Below, piece after piece: positions 42,477-50,786 of a DNA stretch of 64,000 nt (positions are counted from its first letter, which is position 1; each line of letters starts with the position of its first letter). The stretch comes from Brucella pseudintermedia (GTDB taxonomy: Bacteria; Pseudomonadota; Alphaproteobacteria; Rhizobiales; Rhizobiaceae), in assembly GCF_008932435.1 (NCBI RefSeq), contig NZ_WBWE01000005.1, positions 186,001-250,000 of the forward strand, written 5' to 3'. The notes beneath the pieces are model-generated. The model was not told the origin of the DNA and did not search any database. It was given only the letters and a program-made list of their open reading frames with translations. A program made the position numbers and the translations under genes.

Positions 42477-43280
42477 TTACCCGGCGGTTGTCTTGAATTT
42501 ATTAAGGCGCGAGACGAGTTGCAGCATGATGATGCTGAGCCACGTTATGCCGAACGAGATGATCGCCAGCGCTGACGGCTCATAGGCGCGGTTCGCGCCG
42601 ACCAGTTGCAGGTAGGGGCCGAAGGCCGGGCGGTTCAAAAGCGAGGCCAGCGTGAATTCGCCGATGACGATAGCGAATGTGATGAAGGCGCCGCTCATCA
42701 CGCCGGAGATCACGTTCGGGAAAATCACCTTGAACATGATGCGGCCCCAGCCCGCGCCGAGGCTTTGCGCGGCTTCCGTCAGCGTATTGACGTCGATGGT
42801 GCGCATCGCCGTATCGACGGCGCGATACATATAGGGCAGCGACAGTGTCATATAACCGAACATCAAGAGCACGTCGGTTGCCCGCGTCGACGCCGTGAAC
42901 GGCAGCCATGACGACGAGTTGTAGATGCGCAAATAGCCGAACACGATGACGATGGCGGGAATGACCAGCGGCAATAGGGTGATGAATTCCATCACCGGAC
43001 GCAATTGCGGCAGGCGCAGCCGCACCCAATAGGCTGTCGGCACCACCAGAAGTACGCCGAAAACGATGGTCAGCAGGCCGAGCAGGATCGAATAGCCGAA
43101 GGTCGCCTGGAAGTTCGGATCGGAGAACACGACGCGATAGGCATCGAAGGAATATTCGCCCCGCCGCATCCGCAGCGAGAATTCAAACGTCCCGATGAGG
43201 GGCACGAGGAAGTAAATGGCGCCGATCAGGAAGGCGATCCATGCGCCGATTTTCTGGGCGTTGATGCTTTTCCGTTTCAT
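42477..43280 (-). CDS. ABC importer permease (PotC-type)
   Basis: A 267-aa inner-membrane permease with six helices. The EAA loop is NTLTEAAQSLGAGWGRIMFKV, and TLPLVIPAIVIVFGYL-like segments are typical of binding-protein-dependent permeases. The ATG at 43280 overlaps the upstream permease stop as ATGA, so the pair is translationally coupled; the in-frame start at 43289 is less likely. It is 5 nt from the ATPase gene. It forms the membrane channel with the permease encoded at 43277-44170. Confidence 0.9.
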   Translation of the reverse strand: MKRKSINAQKIGAWIAFLIGAIYFLVPLIGTFEFSLRMRRGEYSFDAYRVVFSDPNFQATFGYSILLGLLTIVFGVLLVVPTAYWVRLRLPQLRPVMEFITLLPLVIPAIVIVFGYLRIYNSSSWLPFTASTRATDVLLMFGYMTLSLPYMYRAVDTAMRTIDVNTLTEAAQSLGAGWGRIMFKVIFPNVISGVMSGAFITFAIVIGEFTLASLLNRPAFGPYLQLVGANRAYEPSALAIISFGITWLSIIMLQLVSRLNKFKTTAG

Positions 43281-44170
43281 CGCTGCCACCTCTCGGCGCG
43301 AATGCGCAGCCAGATATAGATGAGGTTGGAAATACCCGTAATGACGATCATGCCAAGGGCCAGCGCATAACCGAGGTTCTGGTTGTGCAGCACATCACCG
43401 CGGATCTGGGCATAGAGCAGGATCGGTACGATGTTGAGCGAGGAACCCGTCAAGGCATAGGCGGTCGCAATCGCCCCAAAGGCGTTGGCGAACAGAAGAA
43501 GCGTGGTGCCGAGCAGGCTCGGCCACAGGATCGGGAAGGCCACCATGCGCCAATATTGCGCGGTGGTCGCGCCCAGAATGGAAGAGGCCTCGCGCCACTC
43601 TTTCTTCAGTCCGTCGAGAGCGGGCGTCAGGATCAGCACCATCAGCGGTATCTGGAAGAAGAGATAGGTGAGCGTCAGGCCGAAGAAGGAGAGCAGGTTG
43701 AAACCCGTCGCATAGAGGTTGAAGCCGAACCATTCCCTGAGCAGGATCGTCACGAAGCCGGTTCGCCCCAAGGTCGCCAGAAAGGCGAAGGCCAGCGGCA
43801 CGCCTGCAAAGTTGGATGCAACGCCGGAAAAGGTCAGTACCGTCGGCCGCAGCCAGGAAGGCAGATTGCCGAGCACGACCGCCCAGGCGAGGAAGAAGCC
43901 GATGATCGCGCCGCCAATGGCCGATGCAAGGCTGACCTTGATCGAGATCCAGTAGGCGCTCATGATCTGCGGCTGGAACAGATCATGGATGTTCTGGAGC
44001 GTGAAATTTCCCGCCGGATCCTGGAAGGCGCCGATGATGAGATACATCGTCGGCCAGATCAGGAACAGGATGGCGAAGATGAAAAACGGTGTCACGCCAA
44101 GCCAGGACAACGGAAGCTGGCGCTTGCGCGCTCCGCTGCGGGGGACTGTTGTTTCGGCTACTGCACTCAT
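43277..44170 (-). CDS. ABC importer permease (PotB-type)
   Basis: A 297-aa permease starting MSAVAETTVPRSG, with the first TM at PFFIFAILFLIWPTMYLIIGA and six helices in all. The EAA loop is GLKKEWREASSILGATTAQYW. The frame is open to 44476, but that part covers the intercistronic hairpin and does not look coding, so the ATG at 44170 is used. It lies 208 nt after the binding-protein stop, the usual spacing that lets the binding protein be made in excess. Confidence 0.9.
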   Translation of the reverse strand: MSAVAETTVPRSGARKRQLPLSWLGVTPFFIFAILFLIWPTMYLIIGAFQDPAGNFTLQNIHDLFQPQIMSAYWISIKVSLASAIGGAIIGFFLAWAVVLGNLPSWLRPTVLTFSGVASNFAGVPLAFAFLATLGRTGFVTILLREWFGFNLYATGFNLLSFFGLTLTYLFFQIPLMVLILTPALDGLKKEWREASSILGATTAQYWRMVAFPILWPSLLGTTLLLFANAFGAIATAYALTGSSLNIVPILLYAQIRGDVLHNQNLGYALALGMIVITGISNLIYIWLRIRAERWQR

Positions 44171-44304
44171 GCGCTCTTTCTTTAGACCGGGTTCCCGCCA
44201 GAACGGAACTGAATCGTTCCAACTTTTTGTTTTATTTGTGCGATCAGCAGGGCTGTCATTCGGCGTCGGGTAATCGATAAAGTGCCTGAGTGTGAACCCC
44301 TTTG

Positions 44305-44338
44305 ATATCGCGCCGACCGTGCAGGGCCGACGCGATAT
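44305..44338 (-). promoter_or_regulatory. Intercistronic hairpin between binding-protein and permease genes
   Basis: ATATCGCG (44305-44312) pairs with CGCGATAT (44331-44338) around an 18-nt centre that itself contains GGCC-rich pairing. No T-run follows. Hairpins at this place typically protect the binding-protein mRNA 3' end. Confidence 0.6.
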
Positions 44339-44378
44339 GTGTTCGATGCGACAGGCGCGAGCCTGCCGCTCGCGGTCC

Positions 44379-45482
44379 TTACTGGACGTTTGCGCCCACG
44401 ACGCTATCCCATTCCTTGGTGATCGTGGTCTGTGCGGCCTCGATCTGCTCCAGGGTCGGGAAGATAGCCTTTTCATAGGCTGCTGCCGGCGGCAGCTTGT
44501 CGAGCAGTTCCTGCGGGATCTTGCCGGCCTTCGCCATCGCGTTGAAGCGGATCGGGTGGCAATAGCCCTTCAGATAGCCGAGCTGGCCTTCATCCGAATA
44601 GATGTGCTCCATCCAAAGCTTCGCAGCGTTCGGATGGGGCGCATAGGCGCTGATCGCCTGCACATAGACGCCGGCGATGACGCCCGACTTCGGAATGACG
44701 GTTTCGATTTCCGGATTGCCCTTGAGCGTGTCGCGGTCGGCGAGTGCGTTATAGTCCCAGCGGATGACGATGGGGGTCGAGCCCTGCGCCAGCGAAGCGG
44801 CCTTGCCGATGACCGGAACGAAATTGCCGTCGGCGTTCAGTTCCTTGTAGAACTCAAGGCCCTTCTTGCCGGCGGCTTCGCCCGGCTCGCCACCACGGGC
44901 GATACCTGCGGCATGAACGCCGAGAATGGCCTGTGCGGAAACGCGCGGATCGCCTGCAAGCGCGACGGAATTTGCGTAGTCGCTCTTGAGGAGGTCTTCC
45001 CAATCGGCGGGCACGTCCTTCACGATGTCCTTGTTCACCTCGAAAGCAAGCACACCGTAATAGTCGCCATACCAGTACCCCTCAGGGTCCTTGGCGCTGT
45101 CCGGGATTTCGTCCCAGGTCGCGACCTTGTAAGGCTGGATCAGGCCGTCCTTCTTGGCCGATGCGCCGAAGGCAAAGCCCACGTCGATGACGTCAGGAGC
45201 CTGCGGGCCCTTATTGTCCTTGTTGGCCTTGATGGCTTCGATTTCATCGCCCGAACCGGCGTCCGGGTTCAGTTCGTTGACCTTGAGGCCGTACTTGTCC
45301 TTGAAGCTCTGGATGATTTCGCCATAGCCGCACCAGTCATGCGGGAGGGCGATGGTGGTCAGTTCGCCTTCTGCCTTTGCAGCGGCGATCAGTTCGGCTG
45401 ACGGTTCGGCAGCGGCGATGGAAACCCCGGCAACGGCGATTGCCGTCGAAAGCGACAGCAGACGCGCTGTGTAAGCAAGCAT
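44379..45482 (-). CDS. ABC importer periplasmic solute-binding protein
   Basis: A 367-aa type II binding protein. The signal peptide ends near VSIAAAEP. The mature part begins AELIAAAKAEGELTTIALPHDWCGYGEI, the pattern of the Fe3+/polyamine/2-aminoethylphosphonate binding-protein cluster. VIDVGFAFGASAKKDGLI, PIVIRWDYNALADRD and ISAYAPHPNAAKLWMEHIYSDEGQ follow. The HDWCGYGE stretch is not the Tyr-Tyr iron motif of FbpA, so ferric iron is doubtful. GGGGAG lies 7 nt before the ATG. First gene of the operon; a Pho-box-like repeat lies about 80 nt upstream. Confidence 0.9.
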   Translation of the reverse strand: MLAYTARLLSLSTAIAVAGVSIAAAEPSAELIAAAKAEGELTTIALPHDWCGYGEIIQSFKDKYGLKVNELNPDAGSGDEIEAIKANKDNKGPQAPDVIDVGFAFGASAKKDGLIQPYKVATWDEIPDSAKDPEGYWYGDYYGVLAFEVNKDIVKDVPADWEDLLKSDYANSVALAGDPRVSAQAILGVHAAGIARGGEPGEAAGKKGLEFYKELNADGNFVPVIGKAASLAQGSTPIVIRWDYNALADRDTLKGNPEIETVIPKSGVIAGVYVQAISAYAPHPNAAKLWMEHIYSDEGQLGYLKGYCHPIRFNAMAKAGKIPQELLDKLPPAAAYEKAIFPTLEQIEAAQTTITKEWDSVVGANVQ

Positions 45483-45562
45483 TGTTTGACTCCCCTGTTT
45501 TAAGGTCCGGCGAACGCCCCCGGTCGATTCCGGTGCTCGCGCATTCCCGATACCCGCCCTGT

Positions 45563-45580
45563 ATGACGGTTGGATGACGG
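45563..45580 (-). promoter_or_regulatory. Pho-box-like direct repeat upstream of the ABC importer operon
   Basis: Read leftward it is CCGTCAT-CCAA-CCGTCAT: two identical 7-nt repeats, 11 nt apart. This is the spacing of PhoB sites (CTGTCAT-N4-CTGTCAT), with C for T at position 2. A second pair, CTGTCAC and CTGTCAT 12 nt apart, lies at 45671-45690. Within the 363-nt gap 45483-45845, TTATGACA (45669) and TGTCATAA (45702) also form an inverted repeat. No gene seen in the gap. Confidence 0.5.
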
Positions 45581-45845
45581 TTTGCGGCTTGTCACAAACC
45601 GTCAGCGATGGAAAGTGAAACACGTTTTCAGAGACTTAGCAATTCATCCCTTTGCGGGAACAGCATTTTTATGACAGGAAATGTGACAGCAAATTCGTCG
45701 TTGTCATAATTCTGCAAGAGGCTTTTCCTCGCGCGACAACGGTTTGTCTCAGCGCGGCATCGCATCCGGATCTCGGCGGCAAGCGAAAATTTCTGAAAGA
45801 TGATCGAACCCGGACGGGTTTCATATGAAATCGGGCAGTGGAGGG

Positions 45846-47423
45846 CTAATGCCCTCCGCCGCCACCGGCAACCTGCTTCGGCTTGCGCAGCATGATGGCG
45901 CAGACGGCAAGCGAACAGAACATCATCGTCAGGATAAAGAACACGTCGATGAAGGACAGGAGGGTCGCCTGCTGGCGCACCATGCCGGAAAGTTTGGCGA
46001 TGGCAACGGTCGCGCCGTCCATGCCTGCCGCATTGTATTTGGCGGTCAGGTTGGCAATCATCCTCTCCGCTTCGGCATTGCCCCAGCGAACATGTTCGGC
46101 CAGCCGCTCATAATGCATGTCGCCGCGCCGGGTCAGGATCGTGTTGATGACGGCGAGGCCGACGGCGCCGCCCAGATTGCGCGTCAGGTTGAAGAGACCG
46201 GACGCGTTTTTCAGCAGGGAAGGCGGAAGCGTGCCGAGGGCCAGATTGTTGATCGGCACCATGCACAGCATCAGCGAGCAGCCGCGCAGGATCTGCGGCA
46301 GCAGCAATTCGTAGAAATCCCAGTCGGCGGTGAGTCCGGTCACCATCCACGTGCCGGCGGCGAAGCCGAGAAAGCCGATCATCATCATCAGGCGCGGGTC
46401 CATCCTGTTGGACAGGAAGCCCGCAACCGGCGCGGTGAAGAACATGGCGAGGCCGCTGACGAACAGCGCTTCGCCGATCATGAGGGCATCATAGCCACGG
46501 ACGCTGCTCAGATAGAGCGGATAGAGATAGGTGAGGCCATAGAGCCCGACGCCCATCACGAAGGAGAACAGCGAGCCGAATGCGAAATTGACGTTTTTGA
46601 AGGCACGCAGATCCACGATGGGCTGTTCCGCCGTGAATGCCCGATAGAAGAAGAGGATGCCGCCGACCGTCATGACGATCGAAAGGACCAAGATCGCTTC
46701 GTCCTGCAGCCAGTCGTTGCGCGGGCCCTCTTCCAGCACATATTCCATGGAGCCAAGGAAGGCGGCCATGCCGATAAGGCCCCACCAGTCGAACTTGTTC
46801 AAAAGCGAGCTGTCGCCTTCGTCGAAGTCGATCAGGTTCCATGCGGCGATGGTGACGAGAATGCCGGGGCCGACATTGACCAGAAACAGCCAGTGCCAGG
46901 AAAAGGCGTGGCTCAGATAACCGCCGATGGTCGGGCCGATGGTGGGCGCAAGCGTCGCCACCAGGCCGATCATCGGCGAGACGATCGAGCGCTTGGAGGG
47001 CGGGAAGATCGTGAAGGCAGCCGCGAAGACGCTCGGGATCATGCCGCCGCCGATGAAGCCCTGAATGGCGCGGTAGACGATCATCTGCTCGATATTGGTC
47101 GCCGTCGCGCAGAGCATGCTGGCGAGGGTAAAGCCCGCAGCCGAAAAGGTGAAGAGCACGCGCGTCGACAACAGGCGTCCAAGGAAGCCCGACAGCGGAA
47201 TCATGATGACTTCCGCGATCAGATAGGACGTCTGGACCCATGAGATTTCATCGGAACTGGCGCTGAGGCCCGCCTGGATTTCCGCGAGCGACGCCGAGAC
47301 GATCTGAATGTCCAGGATTGCCATGAACATGCCGAACACCATGGCCAGAAAGCCGATGGCCTTCTTCGGGTCTATGCGGTCATCTGCCGGGGCTATCGGC
47401 CCCATTGTCGTGTCTGCGGCCAT
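45846..47423 (-). CDS. DHA2-family MFS multidrug transporter (EmrB-like)
   Basis: A 525-aa inner-membrane transporter with about 14 helices. FMAILDIQIVSASLAEIQAGL is the DHA2 motif in TM1, SWVQTSYLIAEVIMIPLSGFLGR is motif A region, and RAIQGFIGGGMIPSVFAAAF is motif C-like. It pumps toxic compounds out with the membrane-fusion protein encoded upstream, using a proton gradient. It lies 88 nt after the EmrA-like gene. Regulated, by inference, by the divergent TetR protein through the operators at 48776-48851. Confidence 0.93.
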   Translation of the reverse strand: MAADTTMGPIAPADDRIDPKKAIGFLAMVFGMFMAILDIQIVSASLAEIQAGLSASSDEISWVQTSYLIAEVIMIPLSGFLGRLLSTRVLFTFSAAGFTLASMLCATATNIEQMIVYRAIQGFIGGGMIPSVFAAAFTIFPPSKRSIVSPMIGLVATLAPTIGPTIGGYLSHAFSWHWLFLVNVGPGILVTIAAWNLIDFDEGDSSLLNKFDWWGLIGMAAFLGSMEYVLEEGPRNDWLQDEAILVLSIVMTVGGILFFYRAFTAEQPIVDLRAFKNVNFAFGSLFSFVMGVGLYGLTYLYPLYLSSVRGYDALMIGEALFVSGLAMFFTAPVAGFLSNRMDPRLMMMIGFLGFAAGTWMVTGLTADWDFYELLLPQILRGCSLMLCMVPINNLALGTLPPSLLKNASGLFNLTRNLGGAVGLAVINTILTRRGDMHYERLAEHVRWGNAEAERMIANLTAKYNAAGMDGATVAIAKLSGMVRQQATLLSFIDVFFILTMMFCSLAVCAIMLRKPKQVAGGGGGH

Positions 47424-47511
47424 GACGGCGCACTCCGGAATGGAAGAGAAAGGCGGCGTGAAACCTGTTCGCCGCCGCCATCTGTTATTTCATGTCACCC
47501 ACAGCGCCCGG

Positions 47512-48747
47512 TCAGTCGGCCTTTTGCCCGGGGGCCGTGCGCGTGTCGATATCGACCACGACGCTGAGGCCCGCGCGGATCTTGCCGGATTCCAGCGCTT
47601 CCTTCGGGATCATGATGCGCACGGGCACGCGCTGCACGATCTTGGTGAAGTTGCCGGTCGCGTTTTCCGGCGGCAGCAGCGAGAATACGGCACCCGACGC
47701 CGGAGCGACGGACGCAACCTTGCCATCGAACTTCGTGCCGTCGATTGCGTCCACATAGATATGCGCCGTCTCGCCGGTCTTGATGCTTGCGAGCTGCGTT
47801 TCCTTGAAATTCGCATCGATATAAAGCTCATGGACCGGAACGAGCGCCGCGATCTTCTGGCCCGGCGAAACGAGATCGCCCTTCTTGCCGGAAAGATTGC
47901 CGATCACTCCGTCGAACGGCGCGCGCAGCGTGGTGAAGGAAAGGTCGCGTGCGGCTTTGTCGCGGGCAAGTTCTAGCGATTTCACGGTGCTTTCCGCTTC
48001 GCTATATTGGGCATTGAGCACTTCGATATTGGCCTTGGCGGAGGCGATCTGTGCTTCGCTGCCGACCAGCTTGGCGCGCGCCTGATCCAGCGACGACTGG
48101 GCGGTGTCGAGTTCGGCCTGCGCGACGAAACGCGTCTGGTGCAGTTTCTGCACGCGCGCCATCGCGTTCTGCGCATTGATCAGCACAGCCGTTGCCGCCT
48201 GCTTGTCGGCATCGGCCTGCTGAAGCATCGCCTGGGCTGCATCGGTTTGCGCCTTGATGCGGACGAGCGTCTGTTTTTGTGTCGCGAGTTTGGCCTCGGC
48301 TTCGTCGAGCGCGATCTGGTAGTCGCCTGCGTCGAGCTGAAAAATCACGTCGCCAGCCTTGACCTGCTGGTTGGCTGTCACCGGGATATTTTCAATATAG
48401 CCAGTCACTTTCGGGGCAATGGACGCGATGTCGCCCTGCACATAGGCGTCATCGGTGGACACCATGAAACGCCCCACGGTCCACCAGTCATAGGCATACC
48501 AAAGCCCGCCGGCAACGGCGGCTACGATGATGCCGGGAAGGATCACGCGTTTGCCCAATCCCTTCTTTTCGCCCTTTTTTGCGGGAGCGCCTTTTGGAGC
48601 GGCCTCCTGCGCGTCAGGTGCGGGGTGCGGCTGGGCTCTCTCGCTCACCGTGGCGTCGTCCGTCGCGGGCTGGGCTGCCGATGCGAAGTTCTTGGCATTT
48701 GGGAACGGATGAATATCGGCCTTATCAACGGACTTGGGGGCTGACAT
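47512..48747 (-). CDS. HlyD/EmrA-type membrane fusion protein
   Basis: A 411-aa periplasmic adaptor. It has a cytoplasmic Pro/Ala-rich N-terminus and one TM near residues 68-90 (VILPGIIVAAVAGGLWYAYDW). A biotinyl-lipoyl domain begins VQGDIASIAPKVTGYIENIPV. A long coiled-coil hairpin (about 155-270) is followed by a beta-barrel part, PFDGVIGNLSGKKGDLVSPGQKI. It links the MFS pump to an outer-membrane channel not encoded here. The start MSAPKSVDKAD at 48747 is preferred to the ATG at 48765. An operator lies about 30 nt upstream. Confidence 0.93.
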   Translation of the reverse strand: MSAPKSVDKADIHPFPNAKNFASAAQPATDDATVSERAQPHPAPDAQEAAPKGAPAKKGEKKGLGKRVILPGIIVAAVAGGLWYAYDWWTVGRFMVSTDDAYVQGDIASIAPKVTGYIENIPVTANQQVKAGDVIFQLDAGDYQIALDEAEAKLATQKQTLVRIKAQTDAAQAMLQQADADKQAATAVLINAQNAMARVQKLHQTRFVAQAELDTAQSSLDQARAKLVGSEAQIASAKANIEVLNAQYSEAESTVKSLELARDKAARDLSFTTLRAPFDGVIGNLSGKKGDLVSPGQKIAALVPVHELYIDANFKETQLASIKTGETAHIYVDAIDGTKFDGKVASVAPASGAVFSLLPPENATGNFTKIVQRVPVRIMIPKEALESGKIRAGLSVVVDIDTRTAPGQKAD

Positions 48748-48775
48748 AGGGGAAACTCTCTGCACATCCTGGGGA

Positions 48776-48851
48776 TTGAACCGCCCGGTTCGATGTTGAC
48801 ATAGATCAATAAGATGCGCATATCAAGAGCATATCGAACCGTTTGGTTCGA
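48776..48851. promoter_or_regulatory. Divergent promoter region with two matching palindromic operators
   Basis: Operator 1: TTGAACC-GCCC-GGTTCGA at 48776-48793. Operator 2: TCGAACC-GTTT-GGTTCGA at 48834-48851. Their centres are 58 bp apart, one next to each divergent gene. Between them are TTGACA at 48796-48801 (rightward -35) with CATATC/TATCAA near 48819-48826. Leftward, TTGATA (48826-48821) has TATGTC 17 nt on (48803-48798). The arrangement suits TetR repression of both the pump and its own gene. Confidence 0.75.
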
Positions 48852-48872
48852 AAAATGTTAAGAGTCATTGAA

Positions 48873-49652
48873 ATGAAACCGGACCGCAATAAAAGAGGAG
48901 CAATGAAAGAGAAGATGGATGATCGCAACCGGCACGATGAAAGTGCTATCGGCTGGCCTGGCGGCGATCAGTCTTCCGGGGATCAAGCCACCATTTGCGG
49001 TCCCGATACGGAATGCGGTCGCACGCGGCTCGGTGCCGGACAGGATCCGGCGAAGCGCCGCCAGATACTGGAGGGCGCGCAGAGTGTTTTCCTGCGCATG
49101 GGCTTCGATGCTGCCAGCATGAACGACATCACGCGCGAAGCGGGTGTCTCGAAGGGCACCATTTACGTTTATTTCAATAGCAAGGAAGATCTCTTCGTCG
49201 CCTTGTGCGAGCATTATCGCCACACAATGTTCAGCGAACTGATCGATACGCTCGACAACGGCTTCGACAGCCGTCAGGAGCTGATAGACTTCGGCGTGGC
49301 GCTGGTAACGCTCATCACCTCGTCAACCGCTATTCGCGCCCAACGGATCGTGCTGGGCGTCAGCGAGCGCAAGCCGGAACTTGCCGCACGATTCTACGAG
49401 CGCGGCCCGAAGCGCAGCCTCGTGGTGATGGCCGAATATCTCAACCGCATGATCAGGAACGGCAAGCTCAAGCCCTTCGACGCCGACCGGATGGCTTATC
49501 AGCTTTCCGATCTCTTTCTTTCGGGCCTCTATCGACCTCGCCTTTTCGGTGCGATCGCGGAGCCGCCGGCAGTGGAAACGATTCGCAGCAATGTGGAATT
49601 GGCAGTCGACTTCTTCTATCGTGCCTATGGCAATGAGCAGGAAGTGTGCTGA
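48873..49652 (+). CDS. TetR family repressor of the adjacent efflux pump
   Basis: TetR-type regulator. The HTH (DPAKRRQILEGAQSVFLRMG, then MNDITREAGVSKGTIYVYFNSKEDLF) sits unusually far in, after a charged, poorly ordered N-terminal tail of about 55-65 residues. The C-terminal ligand-binding domain resembles the AcrR/AefR C-terminal type. The start is unclear. The ATG at 48843 overlaps operator 2 and is rejected. The ATG at 48873 has AAGAG upstream, and the ATG at 48903 has GAGGAG only 2 nt away. It is divergent from the EmrAB-like genes. The ligand is unknown. Confidence 0.88.
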   Translation: MKPDRNKRGAMKEKMDDRNRHDESAIGWPGGDQSSGDQATICGPDTECGRTRLGAGQDPAKRRQILEGAQSVFLRMGFDAASMNDITREAGVSKGTIYVYFNSKEDLFVALCEHYRHTMFSELIDTLDNGFDSRQELIDFGVALVTLITSSTAIRAQRIVLGVSERKPELAARFYERGPKRSLVVMAEYLNRMIRNGKLKPFDADRMAYQLSDLFLSGLYRPRLFGAIAEPPAVETIRSNVELAVDFFYRAYGNEQEVC

Positions 49653-49779
49653 AATAGAACAACAGGATCCGGCAACTATGCCGAGATCAACAAAACTTTA
49701 CCCAAAGACTAAATGAGTCCTTATTCGAGCCTTAATTCGGCGGCGTCTTGTGTGCAATTCATTGCCATAGATTAATTGT

Positions 49780-49803
49780 GGGTTGTCAACAGCCCGTTTT
49801 TTT
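49780..49803 (+). terminator. Rho-independent terminator after the TetR gene
   Basis: GGGTTG (49780-49785), loop TCAA, CAGCCC (49790-49795), then G and seven T. One of the six pairs is G-T. It lies 128 nt after the TetR stop and about 100 nt before vjbR, so it insulates vjbR from upstream transcription. Confidence 0.8.
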
Positions 49804-49901
49804 ATGTCACTACTACGCAAAACTGAATGGCTTCAGGCGCCGATTCGCCACGTTTCGAACCAGGTAATAAATCGCCTGCCAGCATCAAGGACATTATTAT
49901 A

Positions 49902-50684
49902 ATGACACTCGATCTGATTCATTTTCCCAATTTCAAGAAGACATTTTTTGGCTCGTCATTCCAGAGCGATACGCTGGCTCTGCTGACACGAATCCGCGAC
50001 GAGATCGGTTGCCGCCATATCATGCACACCTATAAGGGGCGCATGGGCGATTGCACGAAGGCCAACGCGTCCGACCTCACCGTGGTCATGACGATACCTT
50101 CCAACTGGGCGGCACGCTACTCCACCAAGAACTATTTCGTCATCGATCCGATCTTTCAGGAAGACGCTCCTTATTTCAAGGAGGATGTCAGCGGCATAGT
50201 CCGCAATCTTCAGGAGGACGCAGACCGGTGCCCGGCTGTCGCCGAAATGCTGCAGGACGCCGAAAAGCATGGATTGGGCAATATTTTCGTTGCCGTTTCC
50301 GCCCGCAGCCAGAAAGGAGCGCCCGGCTGTTCCCTGTTCAGCTTCGAGGTCAGCCCGGATGAGGACCGCGAGCAGTTCGTGGCCAAGCTTCGTCCGCGAC
50401 TGTTGAGCCTGTCGGGGATCATCCACTCCGCCCTGTGCGGCTGCAAGGATGTGGCGACCGTTTCCAATCTCCTGACCCCGCGCGAGGTCGACTGTCTGCG
50501 CTGGGCTGCAAATGGCAAGACGGATGGCGAGATCGCCGAAATTCTGAACATCGCCCGTTGGACGGTGGTGACTTATCTCCAGAACGCCAAGATCAAGCTC
50601 AACTGCTCCAACCGCACCTCGGCTGTGGCGACGGCGCTGTCGCTTGGCATCATCGAAATGCCGGAAGTCCACCATCTGAACTGA
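49902..50684 (+). CDS. vjbR: VjbR-type LuxR family quorum-sensing regulator
   Basis: A 260-aa protein recognised as the Brucella VjbR ortholog. [10 protein letters not shown] and [20 protein letters not shown] at the N-terminus and the whole C-terminal half match closely in memory. The autoinducer-binding domain (about 20-170) keeps the conserved Trp69 (NWAARY), Tyr73 and Asp82 (VIDPIF). The LuxR HTH (about 193-255) has [25 protein letters not shown] and [12 protein letters not shown]. In Brucella VjbR controls the type IV secretion system and flagellar genes, and it sits beside the flagellar cluster here too. AAGGA lies 11 nt before the ATG; a longer frame to 49827 crosses the promoter region. 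Confidence 0.92.
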   Translation: MTLDLIHFPNFKKTFFGSSFQSDTLALLTRIRDEIGCRHIMHTYKGRMGDCTKANASDLTVVMTIPSNWAARYSTKNYFVIDPIFQEDAPYFKEDVSGIVRNLQEDADRCPAVAEMLQDAEKHGLGNIFVAVSARSQKGAPGCSLFSFEVSPDEDREQFVAKLRPRLLSLSGIIHSALCGCKDVATVSNLLTPREVDCLRWAANGKTDGEIAEILNIARWTVVTYLQNAKIKLNCSNRTSAVATALSLGIIEMPEVHHLN

Positions 50685-50707
50685 TGCCGACGGTCTTTTA
50701 GAGAAGG

Positions 50708-50735
50708 ATACCGGATGTTTTCACGCATCCGGTAT
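50708..50735. terminator. Bidirectional terminator between vjbR and the convergent hypothetical gene
   Basis: ATACCGGATG (50708-50717), 8-nt loop TTTTCACG, CATCCGGTAT (50726-50735), then TTTGC. A perfect 10-bp stem starting 23 nt after the vjbR stop. Confidence 0.85.
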
Positions 50736-50786
50736 TTTGCTGCACTCATTTTCCGATATGGCTGCTGCCGCTTTCGGAAAGTATTC

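Noticed and set aside
41410-45482. Assigning the ABC importer to ferric iron or polyamines by name
   Set aside because: The ATPase group is shared by many substrates, the binding protein lacks an iron Tyr-Tyr motif, and the upstream repeat hints at phosphate control; substrate left open.
45825-47243. 472-aa plus-strand open frame over the MFS gene
   Set aside because: Shadow of the EmrB-like gene; extremely rich in His, Arg, Asp and Gly, with no domain.
48843-48872. Upstream start of the TetR gene
   Set aside because: The codon lies inside operator 2 and leaves no room for a ribosome site or promoter.
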